NCBI GenBank assembly: GCA_026225395.1 | Contig: JAMFSR010000009.1 | Coordinates: forward strand, 34,355-98,354 | Length of the DNA stretch: 64,000 nt | From: Granulicella sapmiensis | GTDB lineage: Bacteria > Acidobacteriota > Terriglobia > Terriglobales > Acidobacteriaceae | Direction of reading: 5' to 3' | In this document: positions 27,227-35,989 of the stretch, piece after piece | Position numbering within the stretch: the first letter of the stretch is position 1 | Layout of the letters: every line of letters begins with the position of its first letter | Notes under the pieces: generated by a model | Told to the model about the DNA's origin: nothing | The model's database searches: none | The model's input: only the letters and a program-made list of their open reading frames with translations | Made by a program: the position numbers and the translations under genes

Positions 27227-27694
27227 ATGGCGCGTGGAAGAGGCCTACTCTTGCGCTATTGTGCAATGGCGCAACTCAGGAGGCCTCGGCTGCAAAGGTT
27301 CTTCTCAAGCTTTCCGGAGGGCTGGCCGGGGATAGGCCTGCTTATTATTCGGCTTGCTATAACGCTGCGCATCCTCGACGGCCATTTCCGTCGCGATGCC
27401 TGGACTCATCCAGCCCTTGCAGTGGCAGTAATCGTTCTCTGCGTGGCGATCGTCATTGGTTTATTTACGCCCTTGGATGGAATGACTATGGCAATGGTGC
27501 GCTCGGCAAGTTGTATCGTTGCTTTGCTCACAACGGACGCCCAGAAGACACAGCACGTATGCCAGTCGCTGGAGACGATCATGCTTTGCATCGGATTGGC
27601 TTTGCTTGGGCCAGGTGCTTATTCCTTCGACGCGAGACTTTTTGGCCCACGAAAGATCGTTATCCCGAAAGGACGGCGTCCGCCAAGCCAATGA
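27227..27694 (+). CDS. DoxX-like small membrane protein
   Basis: 155 residues with about four hydrophobic segments (GIGLLIIRLAITLRI, LAVAVIVLCVAIVIGLFTPL, MAMVRSASCIVALLTT, IMLCIGLALLGPGAYSFDARLFG). The GWPGIGLLIIRLA opening and GPGAYSFDARLFG ending resemble DoxX/DoxD-like proteins, which are common in acidobacteria and have poorly known roles in membrane redox or sulfur chemistry. ATG 27227 follows TAGGG at about four bases; ATG 27266 is an alternative that shortens the N-terminus by 13 residues. It lies 50 bp after the response regulator in the same direction and may be transcribed with it. Confidence 0.65.
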   Translation: MARGRGLLLRYCAMAQLRRPRLQRFFSSFPEGWPGIGLLIIRLAITLRILDGHFRRDAWTHPALAVAVIVLCVAIVIGLFTPLDGMTMAMVRSASCIVALLTTDAQKTQHVCQSLETIMLCIGLALLGPGAYSFDARLFGPRKIVIPKGRRPPSQ

Positions 27695-27946
27695 TGAGTC
27701 GACCAAGATACTCTGACACTACGCCGCAGGCCCTGCGCGCCACCCAAATAGTATTGCTCGCTGTACCCCCTACTGCGGTGTCGAAAATGCCTTCGATTGC
27801 GGCGTGCAATCGCGCAAGTAACAGAGGATAGGCATTTCAAGAAGGTTTACCGTTTTGCTCCTCTTGTAGAGGGAAACGACACCCGGCGATGACTTCGCCC
27901 GGCTTTCAGTTGACTCAATCAATCACAGCAGCAGCAAAGGAGAATT

Positions 27947-28687
27947 ATGTCTAGCTTAGATAGCAAGGTGGCACTCGTTACTGGAGGTTCGCGGGGTATT
28001 GGAGCCGCGATCGCGAAGCGCTTGGCTGCCGATGGAGCAAGCGTGGCCATTACATACGCGAAGGATGCCGTCGCAGCGTCTGCCGTGGTCAAAGCAATTG
28101 AACTCGATGGCGGAAAGGCCGTCGCAATCCAGGCGGATGCAGCCAACACCGAAGCCGTGAGGAGCGCAGTCGAAAAAGCCGTTGCTACCCTGGGCCGTCT
28201 CGACATCCTTGTGAACAACGCCGGCACCGCTATTCCGAAAAAGTTTGAGGACACCACGCTGGAAGAGCTGAATCGCGTAATCGACATCAACGTTCGTGGC
28301 GTATTCGTTACGACGCAGGCGGCGTTGAAGCACATGAACGACGGAGGTCGAATCATCATGATTGGTTCATGTGTGGGCGAGCGCATGATGACGCCGGGGT
28401 TGGTCCCGTACGCAGCCACAAAGGGAGCCGTCAAGATGTTTACCCAGGGGTTGTCCCGAGAAGTCGGAAGCCGTGGTATCACCGTCAACAACATCCAACC
28501 GGGCCCGATCGATACAGATTTGAATCCCGCCGCCGGTGATTGGGCTACGCCTCAAAAGGCCGCCACAGCACTCGATCGCTATGGTCGTGTCGACGAGGTT
28601 GCTGCGTTGGTTGCGTTCGTCGCCGGTCCGGAGTCGTCCTACATCACTGGGGCGAATCTCACCGTTGATGGCGGAACCAATGCCTAG
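27947..28687 (+). CDS. Short-chain dehydrogenase/reductase, 3-oxoacyl-ACP reductase-like
   Basis: 246 residues, standard length for classical SDRs. The cofactor motif TGGSRGIGAAIAKR is at the N-terminus, NNAGTA follows strand 4, and the active-site triad is Ser in IMIGSCVGERM, Y155 and K159 in PYAATKGA. The C-terminus ends ITGANLTVDGGTNA. FabG-like enzymes reduce a keto group with NADPH, but this clade includes many enzymes for other alcohols and ketones, so the substrate is uncertain. AAAGGAGA at ideal spacing supports the ATG. A strong terminator follows, so it is probably a single-gene unit. Confidence 0.85.
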   Translation: MSSLDSKVALVTGGSRGIGAAIAKRLAADGASVAITYAKDAVAASAVVKAIELDGGKAVAIQADAANTEAVRSAVEKAVATLGRLDILVNNAGTAIPKKFEDTTLEELNRVIDINVRGVFVTTQAALKHMNDGGRIIMIGSCVGERMMTPGLVPYAATKGAVKMFTQGLSREVGSRGITVNNIQPGPIDTDLNPAAGDWATPQKAATALDRYGRVDEVAALVAFVAGPESSYITGANLTVDGGTNA

Positions 28688-28701
28688 TCGCTTTACGGAG
28701 G

Positions 28702-28732
28702 TAGCCCACGGGTTTACCCGCGGGCTATTTCT
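28702..28732 (+). terminator. Rho-independent terminator after the SDR gene
   Basis: TAGCCC-A-CGGG, loop TTTA, CCCG-C-GGGCTA, followed by TTTCTC. The stem is ten base pairs with a single symmetric mismatch. It shares the nonamer CCGCGGGCT with a palindrome between rpsK and rpsD, so it may also be a member of a dispersed palindrome family. Confidence 0.75.
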
Positions 28733-29009
28733 CGCTTGCGCTTGTTTCATCATTCTTTCGCAACGAAGTTTCACGACAGCGCGGAAGCCAGTTTCGCTCA
28801 GGATGGCATAGCCTTCGCCCAGAAGCAGTGGACTGGACGCCGAAGTCGTCTAAATTGACGAAGAAGGCCCGGTTTTGGTCGAACGCACAAGTCACGATTG
28901 GCAGGCGTGGGCGACGGTGGCGAACGAACTCAGAAATGGATTTTCATAGAAACGCAGCTCCCAAAAATATCCATATACGCGTCCGAGAAAATCTCGTCTA
29001 ATCGTTGCG
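28733..29009. other. Intergenic stretch without recognisable gene
   Basis: 277 bp between the SDR terminator and the VWA gene. I see no open reading frame with a ribosome-binding site and no tRNA-like fold. It should contain the promoter of the VWA gene, but no clear consensus boxes stand out. Confidence 0.4.
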
Positions 29010-30134
29010 ATGCGACTCCAACCTCAATTCGCTGCCGCCCTACTCACACTCGCGCCCTTCACCTTTTGTCAGCAACCCGCGTCCGCACCCGCTACGCCGA
29101 CGGACGCCTCTACCATTACGGTCGACGCTAAGCTGGTCATCGTCCCGGCCATCGTTCGCGACAAGCACAACGCTTTGGTCCCCGGGCTGGTTCGCGACAA
29201 CTTTGTGCTCCAGGTCGATGGCAAGCCGCAGTCGATCCGCTACTTCGATCACGATGCCGATGTTCCGCTCACCATCGGCCTGCTGATCGATACCAGCATG
29301 AGTCAGCGTAATCTGCTTGACGATGAGCGTTCAGCGAGCGCCAGCTTTCTCGACAAAATGCTTGCACCCGACCGCGACCAGGCCTTCCTCATTCAATTCG
29401 CGCATGCGGTTACTTTGCTGCAGGATGTCACCATGTCGCGCGGCAAACTCCGGCAGGCGCTCAAGCAGGTTGACGCCGCCCAGCCCAGCTTTCAGCAAAA
29501 CCCTCATGGCGGCAACAACGGCAGTGACCCGAATGACTCCCAGGGCGGCGGACGCCACGGGCGTAATGGAGGCGGAGCCGGCACGGCGCTATATGATTCC
29601 GTTTTCCTCGCCTCCGACGAAGTCATCTCCAAACAAAAGGGTCGCCGAGCGCTGATCCTGCTTACCGATGGCGACGATCGTGGCAGCCTGAAGAACCTCT
29701 CCGAAGCTATCGAGTCCGCTCAGCGTGCCGACACCATCATCTATGCCATCTACTATAAGGATGACCATCCCGGCTACGGTGGTGGGGGCGGTGGCCCATT
29801 TGGCGGTGGCATGGGACGTCACGGTGGCATGGGCGGGCCAGGCGGTGGAGGCGGCGGTCGCGGTGGTTACGGACAGCACGTCGATGGCAAGAAGATTCTC
29901 GAGCGCATATGCGGAGAAACCGGAGGCCGGCTGTTCGAAGTCAGCAAGAAGGAAACCGTCGACAAAATCTACTCTGAGATCGGCGAAGAACTCCGGTCAC
30001 AGTACCGGCTTGGCTTCTCACCCACAGCGGATGCCGCGTCTGAAGGCTATCACCAGATAACTCTCGCCCTTGCCGGTCCTGCTGCCAAGAACAAGGATGA
30101 GGTGCAGGCGCGTGACGGTTATTACCGGCGCTAG
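29010..30134 (+). CDS. Secreted VWFA-related acidobacterial-domain protein
   Basis: 374 residues with a signal peptide (AAALLTLAPFTFCQ). An N-terminal strand region (VDAKLVIVPAIVRDKHNALV, FVLQVDGKPQSIRYFDHDAD) precedes a von Willebrand A domain whose MIDAS motif is DTSMS. Later metal-site elements lie in GTALYDSV and LLTDGDDRGS. This arrangement matches the 'VWFA-related Acidobacterial domain' family found in large numbers in this phylum, with unknown function, probably metal-dependent protein binding outside the cell. Two Gly-rich insertions interrupt the domain, one (His/Asn/Gly) near residue 170 and one extremely Gly-rich near residues 255-290, suggesting flexible loops. Confidence 0.85.
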   Translation: MRLQPQFAAALLTLAPFTFCQQPASAPATPTDASTITVDAKLVIVPAIVRDKHNALVPGLVRDNFVLQVDGKPQSIRYFDHDADVPLTIGLLIDTSMSQRNLLDDERSASASFLDKMLAPDRDQAFLIQFAHAVTLLQDVTMSRGKLRQALKQVDAAQPSFQQNPHGGNNGSDPNDSQGGGRHGRNGGGAGTALYDSVFLASDEVISKQKGRRALILLTDGDDRGSLKNLSEAIESAQRADTIIYAIYYKDDHPGYGGGGGGPFGGGMGRHGGMGGPGGGGGGRGGYGQHVDGKKILERICGETGGRLFEVSKKETVDKIYSEIGEELRSQYRLGFSPTADAASEGYHQITLALAGPAAKNKDEVQARDGYYRR

Positions 30135-30138
30135 ATCT

Positions 30139-30780
30139 TCAGGGTTTAGGTTGATCTTGATCTGTCGGCAGTGTGGCAAGCCGGGCCGAGATCAGGTGTG
30201 GAAGCTCCACCGGCTTTGCGTTCAACTCCGTGGCATAAGGGTCGAGCACAATCTTCACCTCATGCGGCAGGTTGTACTCCGCGGCATTGGTCGAAACGAA
30301 TTCATCCCGCGCAATTGGAATCGTTCCTGACACCCACACCGGCTTGGCTACTCCGCTGAACTTCACCTGGGCACACACCAGGATCCAGTAGCTTCCCCGG
30401 TCTACGAAGTCGAAGTAAACATCGCCGCCCGGCCCGATGGTATCGCCTTTGCCGGGCACGAAGGCGCTGCAAACCCTCTGCGCCTGCTTTACGCCGTCAC
30501 GCCCACTGTTAATGGCGTCCACATCTTCCTTGCTGCCGGGACCAGGATCGGTGGAGTCATAAAGAGTCGCGCTGGCGTTATCGACGGAGGCCAGCAGCTT
30601 ACCGCCGTAGTAAAACTGGGCCTGGGTATGGATCAGGCTTGTCGCGCGGCTCTGCTGCACAGGCGGCGGTGCCTGTGGCTTCTTGTGGAAGCGCTTCCAG
30701 AAAAGAACTTGAGAATGGGCCTGTCCTGCGGTGGCCCAAAACAATAGCAGGGTAAAACAAGCCCGGCGGTAGAAATGCAT
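30139..30780 (-). CDS. Secreted protein of unknown function
   Basis: 213 residues with a signal peptide (RACFTLLLFWATAGQAHSQ). AGGGGGA lies just before the ATG, a strong ribosome-binding site. The mature part contains GDTIGPGGDVYFDFVDRGSY and VKFSGVAKPVWVSGTIPIAR, which look like beta-strands, but I recognise no family. It ends four bases from the convergent VWA gene, with no room for a separate terminator between them. Confidence 0.65.
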   Translation of the reverse strand: MHFYRRACFTLLLFWATAGQAHSQVLFWKRFHKKPQAPPPVQQSRATSLIHTQAQFYYGGKLLASVDNASATLYDSTDPGPGSKEDVDAINSGRDGVKQAQRVCSAFVPGKGDTIGPGGDVYFDFVDRGSYWILVCAQVKFSGVAKPVWVSGTIPIARDEFVSTNAAEYNLPHEVKIVLDPYATELNAKPVELPHLISARLATLPTDQDQPKP

Positions 30781-30930
30781 GTGGTTCCCCCTAAGTGAAA
30801 CCAGATACGCTGAAGCCGTTTCGTTTATTCCATTTAGAGGAATGGTATCACCGGCATCCGCGTGCCTCTACCCCGCCCGCCTGATCCGTACCAGTTGAGA
30901 CACTCCAGGATTTCGACCGTTCTGCCATAC

Positions 30931-31422
30931 TCAGGCCTTGTCGGCTGCATCCAGAAGCCCGCGCAGATCCAGCTGCTTCGTGAACATCGTAAGCTGGCCG
31001 CTGGGAGCTGTCGGCCACTCTTCACGCGGCCGGTCACAATATAACTCGACGCCGTTGCCATCCGGATCCCGCAGGTAAAGCGCCTCGCTGACGCCGTGAT
31101 CGGACGCGCCCTCAAGCGGCACCTTCGCCGCCATCAGCCGCTTCAACGCATCGCCCAGCTCAGCGCGGGAGGGATAAAGGATTGCCACATGATAGAGCCC
31201 GGTCGTCCCGGGCGCCGGCGGCGGTCCGCCGAGACTCTCCCAGGTGTTCAATCCAATGTGATGGTGATAGCCGCCGGCGGATAAAAACGCAGCTGAATCC
31301 CCCAGCCGCATGGTTACCTCAAACCCCAGCACGCCGTTGTAGAAGCGGATCGCGCGCTCAAGGTCGGCTACGCGTAGATGCACATGGCCTATCCGAGTTT
31401 CGGGATGGATTGTCGTCTCCAT
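30931..31422 (-). CDS. VOC-family protein, catechol 2,3-dioxygenase/glyoxalase-like
   Basis: 163 residues made of two VOC beta-alpha-beta-beta-beta units. The first begins IGHVHLRVADLERAIRFY. HVAILYPSR in the second, with GNGVELYCDRP near its end, supplies the expected metal ligands (His, His, Glu). GYHHHIGLNTWESLGG is typical of CatE-like extradiol dioxygenases and related lyases. It probably binds a divalent metal and acts on a small aromatic or electrophilic substrate, but the reaction cannot be assigned. It ends 90 bp from no obvious partner, and the next upstream gene in the same direction is xseA, whose stop lies 40 bp away. Confidence 0.8.
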   Translation of the reverse strand: METTIHPETRIGHVHLRVADLERAIRFYNGVLGFEVTMRLGDSAAFLSAGGYHHHIGLNTWESLGGPPPAPGTTGLYHVAILYPSRAELGDALKRLMAAKVPLEGASDHGVSEALYLRDPDGNGVELYCDRPREEWPTAPSGQLTMFTKQLDLRGLLDAADKA

Positions 31423-31461
31423 ACATAAATTGATGTTGCAACATTGAAAACGATTCGCACG

Positions 31462-33018
31462 TTACTCCGTACTCGTCACCTTTGCGCGGACGCTTCCTTC
31501 GGCAAGCCGCGCCACGATCGTGTCGTAAGCAACCACGCTGGTGGAGGAGCGAAGCAGCTTGCCGTCCGGGCCGTAGACCAGCGCATATCCGCGCTCCAGT
31601 ACCCGCAGCGGGCTCAAGGCTTCCAGTTGCGACGTCAACGTGACGATATGCTGAAACCGCTCGGCTCCGAAAGCATCACGCGCCCTGTTCATGCGTGATC
31701 GCAGCCGGTCAAGCTGATGGCGTGCCTCAGTCACATGCACCGCAACGTCCTGCCGCTGTAACCGAAGTGCTAGCTGTCCTAACCGTGCATTCCGCGATCG
31801 TAATGTGCTTGCAATCGCCGATTCGGCTCGAAACTCCAACTCGTCCACGCGCTGCTCACGGCGAGCAATCAAACCGCGAAGTCGCCTCAGCGCGGCCTCA
31901 GCGTTCAGCCGCGAGAATTTCTGCTGCGCACGCAGCATTTCATAGCTTCCGGCTCGCAACACCCGCCCACGCAACCGAGCCAGCCGTTCTTCCACGCGAG
32001 ACTGCGCTGCGGTCACCAACTCTGCCGCGGCCGATGGTGTTGGCGCGCAGACGTCTGCAGCGGCATCGGCGATTGTCGTATCTGTCGCGTGCCCTATGCC
32101 GGCTATCACGGGTACGGCGCAGGCTGCAATTGCGCGCGCTACTCCTTCATCGTCGAAGCCATGCAGGTCCTCCCAGCTTCCACCGCCGCGAGCCACAATC
32201 ACAACATCCACGCGCTCCGCATGAGCGCTAAACCATTCGACACCTGCGATCACTTCCGCGGCGCAATGCGGTCCCTGCACCGCTGCCGGGTAGATCAGCA
32301 AGTTCACTGCCGCATGCCTTCTTCGGCACACCTTCACGATGTCGCGCAGCGCGGCACCCTGCAAGCTGGTAACAATCCCAATGCACTTCGGAAAAGCAGG
32401 CAACGGACGTTTGCGATCAAACAGCCCCTCACGCCGCAGCCGCTCTTTCAGCCGCTGCACTGCGGCCAGCAGCGCGCCTTGCCCAACCTCCTCCATGCTC
32501 TCGGCGATAAGCTGCATCTGGCCGCGGCTCTCATACACGCTCACCTGGCCACGCAGCCTAACGGCATCGCCATCCTTGGGTTTGAAACGCAGCAGCGCAG
32601 CCTGCCGGCGAAACATCACGACCGAGAGCTGTGCATTGCCATCCTTCAGAGTGAAGTAGCAGTGCCCGCTTCCTGCTGGCCGCCAGTTGGAAATTTCCCC
32701 TTCAACCGTAACCTGTGAATAGCTGCTCTCTACGAGCTCGCGTACTTCGCGCACCAGATCGCCCACGGTCCACACCCGGGCTTCAGCTGCAGGCATTGCG
32801 ACGCGCTTTACAACGACCACCTTTTCCTCGACGCGAGCACTCGCACTCAAGGCGCGCGATTGCTCTTCCATCACATCGGCAGCGGTAACCGGCTCGGCCA
32901 GCATATCGAAGAGGGAACCGGTACGTCCTATCGGTGCAGGCTTCGCGGCCCGAGGCGAGCGTTTGCGTGCGCCTCGGCGAAGGCTGGCAAGGCTCGGCAT
33001 CTCGTCGAAAGAAGACAT
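31462..33018 (-). CDS. xseA: Exodeoxyribonuclease VII large subunit
   Basis: 518 residues. After an unusual N-terminal extension of about 80 residues rich in Arg and Ala, the OB-fold domain starts at VWTVGDLVREVRELVESSYS (ISNWRPAGSGHCYFTLKDG motif). The catalytic domain contains GIVTSLQGAALRDI, VVIVARGGGSWEDLHGFDDE and GIGHATDTTIADAAAD, all hallmarks of XseA, followed by a coiled-coil C-terminal part. It degrades single-stranded DNA together with several copies of the small subunit XseB. No xseB-like small gene is visible next to it. The length exceeds the E. coli protein (about 456) because of the N-terminal extension. Confidence 0.95.
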   Translation of the reverse strand: MSSFDEMPSLASLRRGARKRSPRAAKPAPIGRTGSLFDMLAEPVTAADVMEEQSRALSASARVEEKVVVVKRVAMPAAEARVWTVGDLVREVRELVESSYSQVTVEGEISNWRPAGSGHCYFTLKDGNAQLSVVMFRRQAALLRFKPKDGDAVRLRGQVSVYESRGQMQLIAESMEEVGQGALLAAVQRLKERLRREGLFDRKRPLPAFPKCIGIVTSLQGAALRDIVKVCRRRHAAVNLLIYPAAVQGPHCAAEVIAGVEWFSAHAERVDVVIVARGGGSWEDLHGFDDEGVARAIAACAVPVIAGIGHATDTTIADAAADVCAPTPSAAAELVTAAQSRVEERLARLRGRVLRAGSYEMLRAQQKFSRLNAEAALRRLRGLIARREQRVDELEFRAESAIASTLRSRNARLGQLALRLQRQDVAVHVTEARHQLDRLRSRMNRARDAFGAERFQHIVTLTSQLEALSPLRVLERGYALVYGPDGKLLRSSTSVVAYDTIVARLAEGSVRAKVTSTE

Positions 33019-33047
33019 CGTATAACGAGTTTACGCCGTGAGCCTGT

Positions 33048-33422
33048 TCAGGCGGTCGCGAGCATTTCAGCCGCGGTACGCAACAGAAGTTCTGGTCGGC
33101 AGGGTTTGCAGAGCAGCTTCAATGGCCGCCCCAATCGCGAAGACTGCGCTTCAACCTTCGAGGCATTGCTTGAGTATGCACTCAACATAAGCATCCTCGT
33201 TTGCGGACGCTCCCGGTGCAATTGCTCAGCGAACTCCAGCCCGTTTTCATCAGGCATAGTCACATCGCATAACACGAGCTCCGGATCGAAGCTACGCGCT
33301 CGCTCTAGTCCGGCGGCCGCCGAGTATCGAGCTTCTGACTGGAAGCCGTTGGCCAGAAAAATCAGGCTCAGCGTGTCCGCGACCAATTTATCGTCATCAA
33401 TGACCAGCACACGTTGTTTCAT
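33048..33422 (-). CDS. Single-domain response regulator (receiver only)
   Basis: 124 residues forming one receiver domain: acidic pocket in VLVIDDDKLVAD, phospho-acceptor D53 in LVLCDVTMPDENG, Ser in LMLSAYSSN and Lys in LLCKPCRPELLL. There is no output domain. ATG 33422 (MKQRVLVIDDD) is chosen over an upstream in-frame ATG at 33491 because it places the first beta-strand at the N-terminus. It lies 29 bp upstream of xseA in the same direction and may be cotranscribed. No histidine kinase gene is adjacent, so its partner is elsewhere. Confidence 0.85.
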   Translation of the reverse strand: MKQRVLVIDDDKLVADTLSLIFLANGFQSEARYSAAAGLERARSFDPELVLCDVTMPDENGLEFAEQLHRERPQTRMLMLSAYSSNASKVEAQSSRLGRPLKLLCKPCRPELLLRTAAEMLATA

Positions 33423-33614
33423 GAGGCCCTCAAAAGCACACGTTGCGGAAAGATGAACTTCACTTGCGGAAAGGGCGCGCCAAAGAATCAACGCACAAGA
33501 GGTATATGCAGACTAGACGCACATTCTGAGAAAATGTTGTGCAGATTTGATCCATCCAACAGTTTTTTCACATAGCGTACCTGTCTTACAGCGCGAAGCC
33601 GATAGAGTGACATT

Positions 33615-34832
33615 ATGCACATCGCAGCAAGTATTTTCGGTTGCATATTTCTCGCCGGGGTCCTATTGGACGCCTTCCAGACGATCATTCTGCCGCGCCG
33701 TCCGGTGGGACGTTTCCGTATCACGCGAGTGTTCTTCCTCGTCACCTGGGGGCCTTGGGCGTATACCGCCTCGCATTGGCCATGGCGGCGCAGTCGTGAG
33801 CAGCTCTACAGCTTCTATGGTCCGCTCTCGCTGCTCCTGCTCTTTGTCGTCTGGGCTCTATTGCTGGTCGCGGCCTATGCGCTCATTTACTTCGGCTTGC
33901 ACCTGCCATTTAACGACCCCATGCATCCGGTCGCAGCCTTCAGCCGTTTGCGCAGCTGCCTCTATATCAGCGGCACCACGCTCTTCACCCTCGGACTCGG
34001 CGACGTCGTCCCTACGACGCATGCCGCACGCGCTCTCGTCGTTCTTGAAGCTGGAACGGGCCTGGGTTTTGTCGCGCTTGTCATCGGATACGTGCCGGTC
34101 CTCTACACAGCCTTCTCGGACCGTGAAATCGCCGTGGCTCTGCTGGACGCTCGCGCCGGCTCACCGCCCACCGCCGGCGAACTGCTGCTCCGACACAACT
34201 TCAACGGTGGCCACCACGCGCTCACCGAGCTGCTAGCAGAATGGGAGCGCTGGTGTGCGCTCATGCTCGAAACGCACATCTCTTATCCGATTCTTTGTTA
34301 CTACCGTTCGCAGCACGACAACCAGAGCTGGCTAGCGGCCCTGACTGCGGTCCTCGACGCCTGCGCCCTTCTCATCACCACTATCGAGGGCCCTAGCACC
34401 CGCCAGGCACAGCTGACCTTTGCTATTGGCCGCCACACGCTGGTCGATCTCGGCCATGTGTTTCGTCGCGAAAGCGAGGAGGAACGTCTCCGTCAGGCCC
34501 CTTGTCATCGGTTGTCCGACGACGAGTTTGCGCGCCTTTGCGATATGCTCGGCGTCGCCGGCTTCAATCTCTGTGGAGACATCGAGGCTCGCAAGCGCCT
34601 CGACACTCTGCGCAAGCTCTACGAGCCGCATGCGGAGTCGATGGCCGACTACCTCGGTCTTGGCCTTCCGCTCTGGGCTCCGCCGCCCGTCGATCCCACA
34701 AAGAAGCGCGACCAGTGGACGACGGTTGCGGATCTGCGCTCACCCGGCGCCGCTGCCGACCGTCTCATTACACAGATCAGTCCACGCTCCACCGCAGACC
34801 ACCTGCACGACGACGAATCGAATCGACTGTAA
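33615..34832 (+). CDS. Two-pore-helix ion channel-like membrane protein
   Basis: 405 residues. Hydrophobic segments lie near residues 5-25, 40-50, 68-93 and 135-155. Between the last two is a pore-loop-like sequence, SGTTLFTLGLGDVVPTTHAA, in which TLGLGD (125-130) corresponds to the potassium selectivity filter TVGYGD. The remaining 250 residues are cytoplasmic and mostly helical (ALTELLAEWERWCALMLETH), with no named domain. It most resembles the Ion_trans_2 class of bacterial channels. The filter departs from the canonical Tyr, so ion selectivity is uncertain. It probably ends at the strong hairpin that follows. Confidence 0.7.
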   Translation: MHIAASIFGCIFLAGVLLDAFQTIILPRRPVGRFRITRVFFLVTWGPWAYTASHWPWRRSREQLYSFYGPLSLLLLFVVWALLLVAAYALIYFGLHLPFNDPMHPVAAFSRLRSCLYISGTTLFTLGLGDVVPTTHAARALVVLEAGTGLGFVALVIGYVPVLYTAFSDREIAVALLDARAGSPPTAGELLLRHNFNGGHHALTELLAEWERWCALMLETHISYPILCYYRSQHDNQSWLAALTAVLDACALLITTIEGPSTRQAQLTFAIGRHTLVDLGHVFRRESEEERLRQAPCHRLSDDEFARLCDMLGVAGFNLCGDIEARKRLDTLRKLYEPHAESMADYLGLGLPLWAPPPVDPTKKRDQWTTVADLRSPGAAADRLITQISPRSTADHLHDDESNRL

Positions 34833-34847
34833 GGAGTAGCAAAAGCA

Positions 34848-34874
34848 AAGGCCTCCTTCGTCGAAGGAGGCCTT
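34848..34874. terminator. Bidirectional terminator hairpin
   Basis: AAGGCCTCCTTCG and CGAAGGAGGCCTT form a perfect 13-bp inverted repeat around a single T. It lies between the convergent channel and TPR genes, as expected for a shared bidirectional terminator. Confidence 0.8.
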
Positions 34875-34899
34875 ATGACTACTTCGTATCTTCTACTCG

Positions 34900-35643
34900 C
34901 TACTGTGGCCCCTGCGCCTTCGGGTTCAGCTTTTCTTTAGCGACTGTGGCAGCTGGTCCGGGGTTACCCTTCGCGTCCTTATCCTTGTCCTCAAGCTTGG
35001 CGTAGATTTCCTTTGCCTGGGCGGTTTTGCCTTCGGAGGTATACATGTCGGCCAGCTGCAACTGCGCCGTTCCCGAAGGAACCGTCGTGGCATTGCCGTT
35101 CGCGAGCTTGTTGTAGAGGTCCGCTGCCTTGTCGTTGCGCCCGGTCTGCTGATAGAGCTGTGCCAGCGAAAGCTCGCCTAGCGCAGCCAGTTCGTGGTCC
35201 CAGCTGCCGGCCACCTTCTTCAGTGTGTCCTCAGCCGAGCCGTTCTGGCCCTCTTCCATATAAGTAAGCCCGGAAAAATAGAGTGCCAGCTTGCCGGAGC
35301 GGGTCAACCCATACTGATGCGCTACCGCGTTGAACGCAGCATTGGCTGCCGCCGCACGCTCGTTGGCGCTGTTGTAAGCCTTCATTCCCGGAGGCAGCTG
35401 CTGTCCAGGCGTCACCAGCGGCGTCTGGTAAATCTCCATCGCCGCGCCAAACTGGGTGGCGGCGGTGGTCGAGCGATGCTCAAACCAGCTATAACCGCCG
35501 ACTGCCGCGAGGATAACCAACACCACAAGTCCGGCTAAGACAGCCGTTTTCTGGCGATTCTTGCCGGCCCAATCGACTCCATGCTCGGTGAGCGAAACAA
35601 ACTGATCCTGCTTCTTCAAGTCACGCTTTGTTGCGTTATCCAC
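34900..35643 (-). CDS. YfgM-like membrane-anchored TPR protein
   Basis: 247 residues. A short cytoplasmic N-terminus (FVSLTEHGVDWAGKNRQ) precedes one membrane helix at 37-53 (TAVLAGLVVLVILAAVGGYSW), and a TPR-like periplasmic part follows (GELSLAQLYQQTGRNDKAAD, LQLADMYTSEGKTAQAKEIY). This matches the YfgM/TPR_21 layout. YfgM in E. coli works with the PpiD/SecYEG system as a periplasmic chaperone partner, and a similar role here is inference. The Lys- and Pro-rich tail is low complexity. Confidence 0.75.
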   Translation of the reverse strand: MDNATKRDLKKQDQFVSLTEHGVDWAGKNRQKTAVLAGLVVLVILAAVGGYSWFEHRSTTAATQFGAAMEIYQTPLVTPGQQLPPGMKAYNSANERAAAANAAFNAVAHQYGLTRSGKLALYFSGLTYMEEGQNGSAEDTLKKVAGSWDHELAALGELSLAQLYQQTGRNDKAADLYNKLANGNATTVPSGTAQLQLADMYTSEGKTAQAKEIYAKLEDKDKDAKGNPGPAATVAKEKLNPKAQGPQ

Positions 35644-35989
35644 TAAATCCGTCCTTCAACAGCTCGAGAGATCGCCGGGCCCACCGCCCACGCATCCTCT
35701 CAGTCTACCAGCAAGAAAGCCCGAAACTCGCGTCCAAGCCCGCAAAAGGCGCTCCTCTAAACCGGGTTTCCAACCCTGAAAATGCTCCTATCATCCTCTA
35801 TTGAAATACCTCTTGCCAACCGTTGCGAGTTCGGCATAGTATCTGGCTCGCAATCAGTACAGTGCACACTTTTCAGGGCACGCGCGAGGTTGCGTTCGTT
35901 TCGACGTTCGTAGGTTTTTAGGGTTGGCAACAACTCATTCGACTGAAGGGCCCTTAATCCCTCAGAAGTTTCAGGAGCGCAAGAATTTT
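35644..35989. promoter_or_regulatory. Divergent upstream region of the TPR and GvpL/F-like genes
   Basis: 346 bp without a supported gene. It must contain both promoters. AGGAG at 35973-35977 is the only Shine-Dalgarno-like site before ATG 35990, with a rather long 12-base spacing. An in-frame TTG at 35924 is a weaker alternative start. I see no clear operator repeat. Confidence 0.35.

Noticed and set aside
27259..27831. A 190-codon frame overlapping the DoxX-like gene
   Set aside because: It is out of frame with the hydrophobic, family-like protein and shows no domain.
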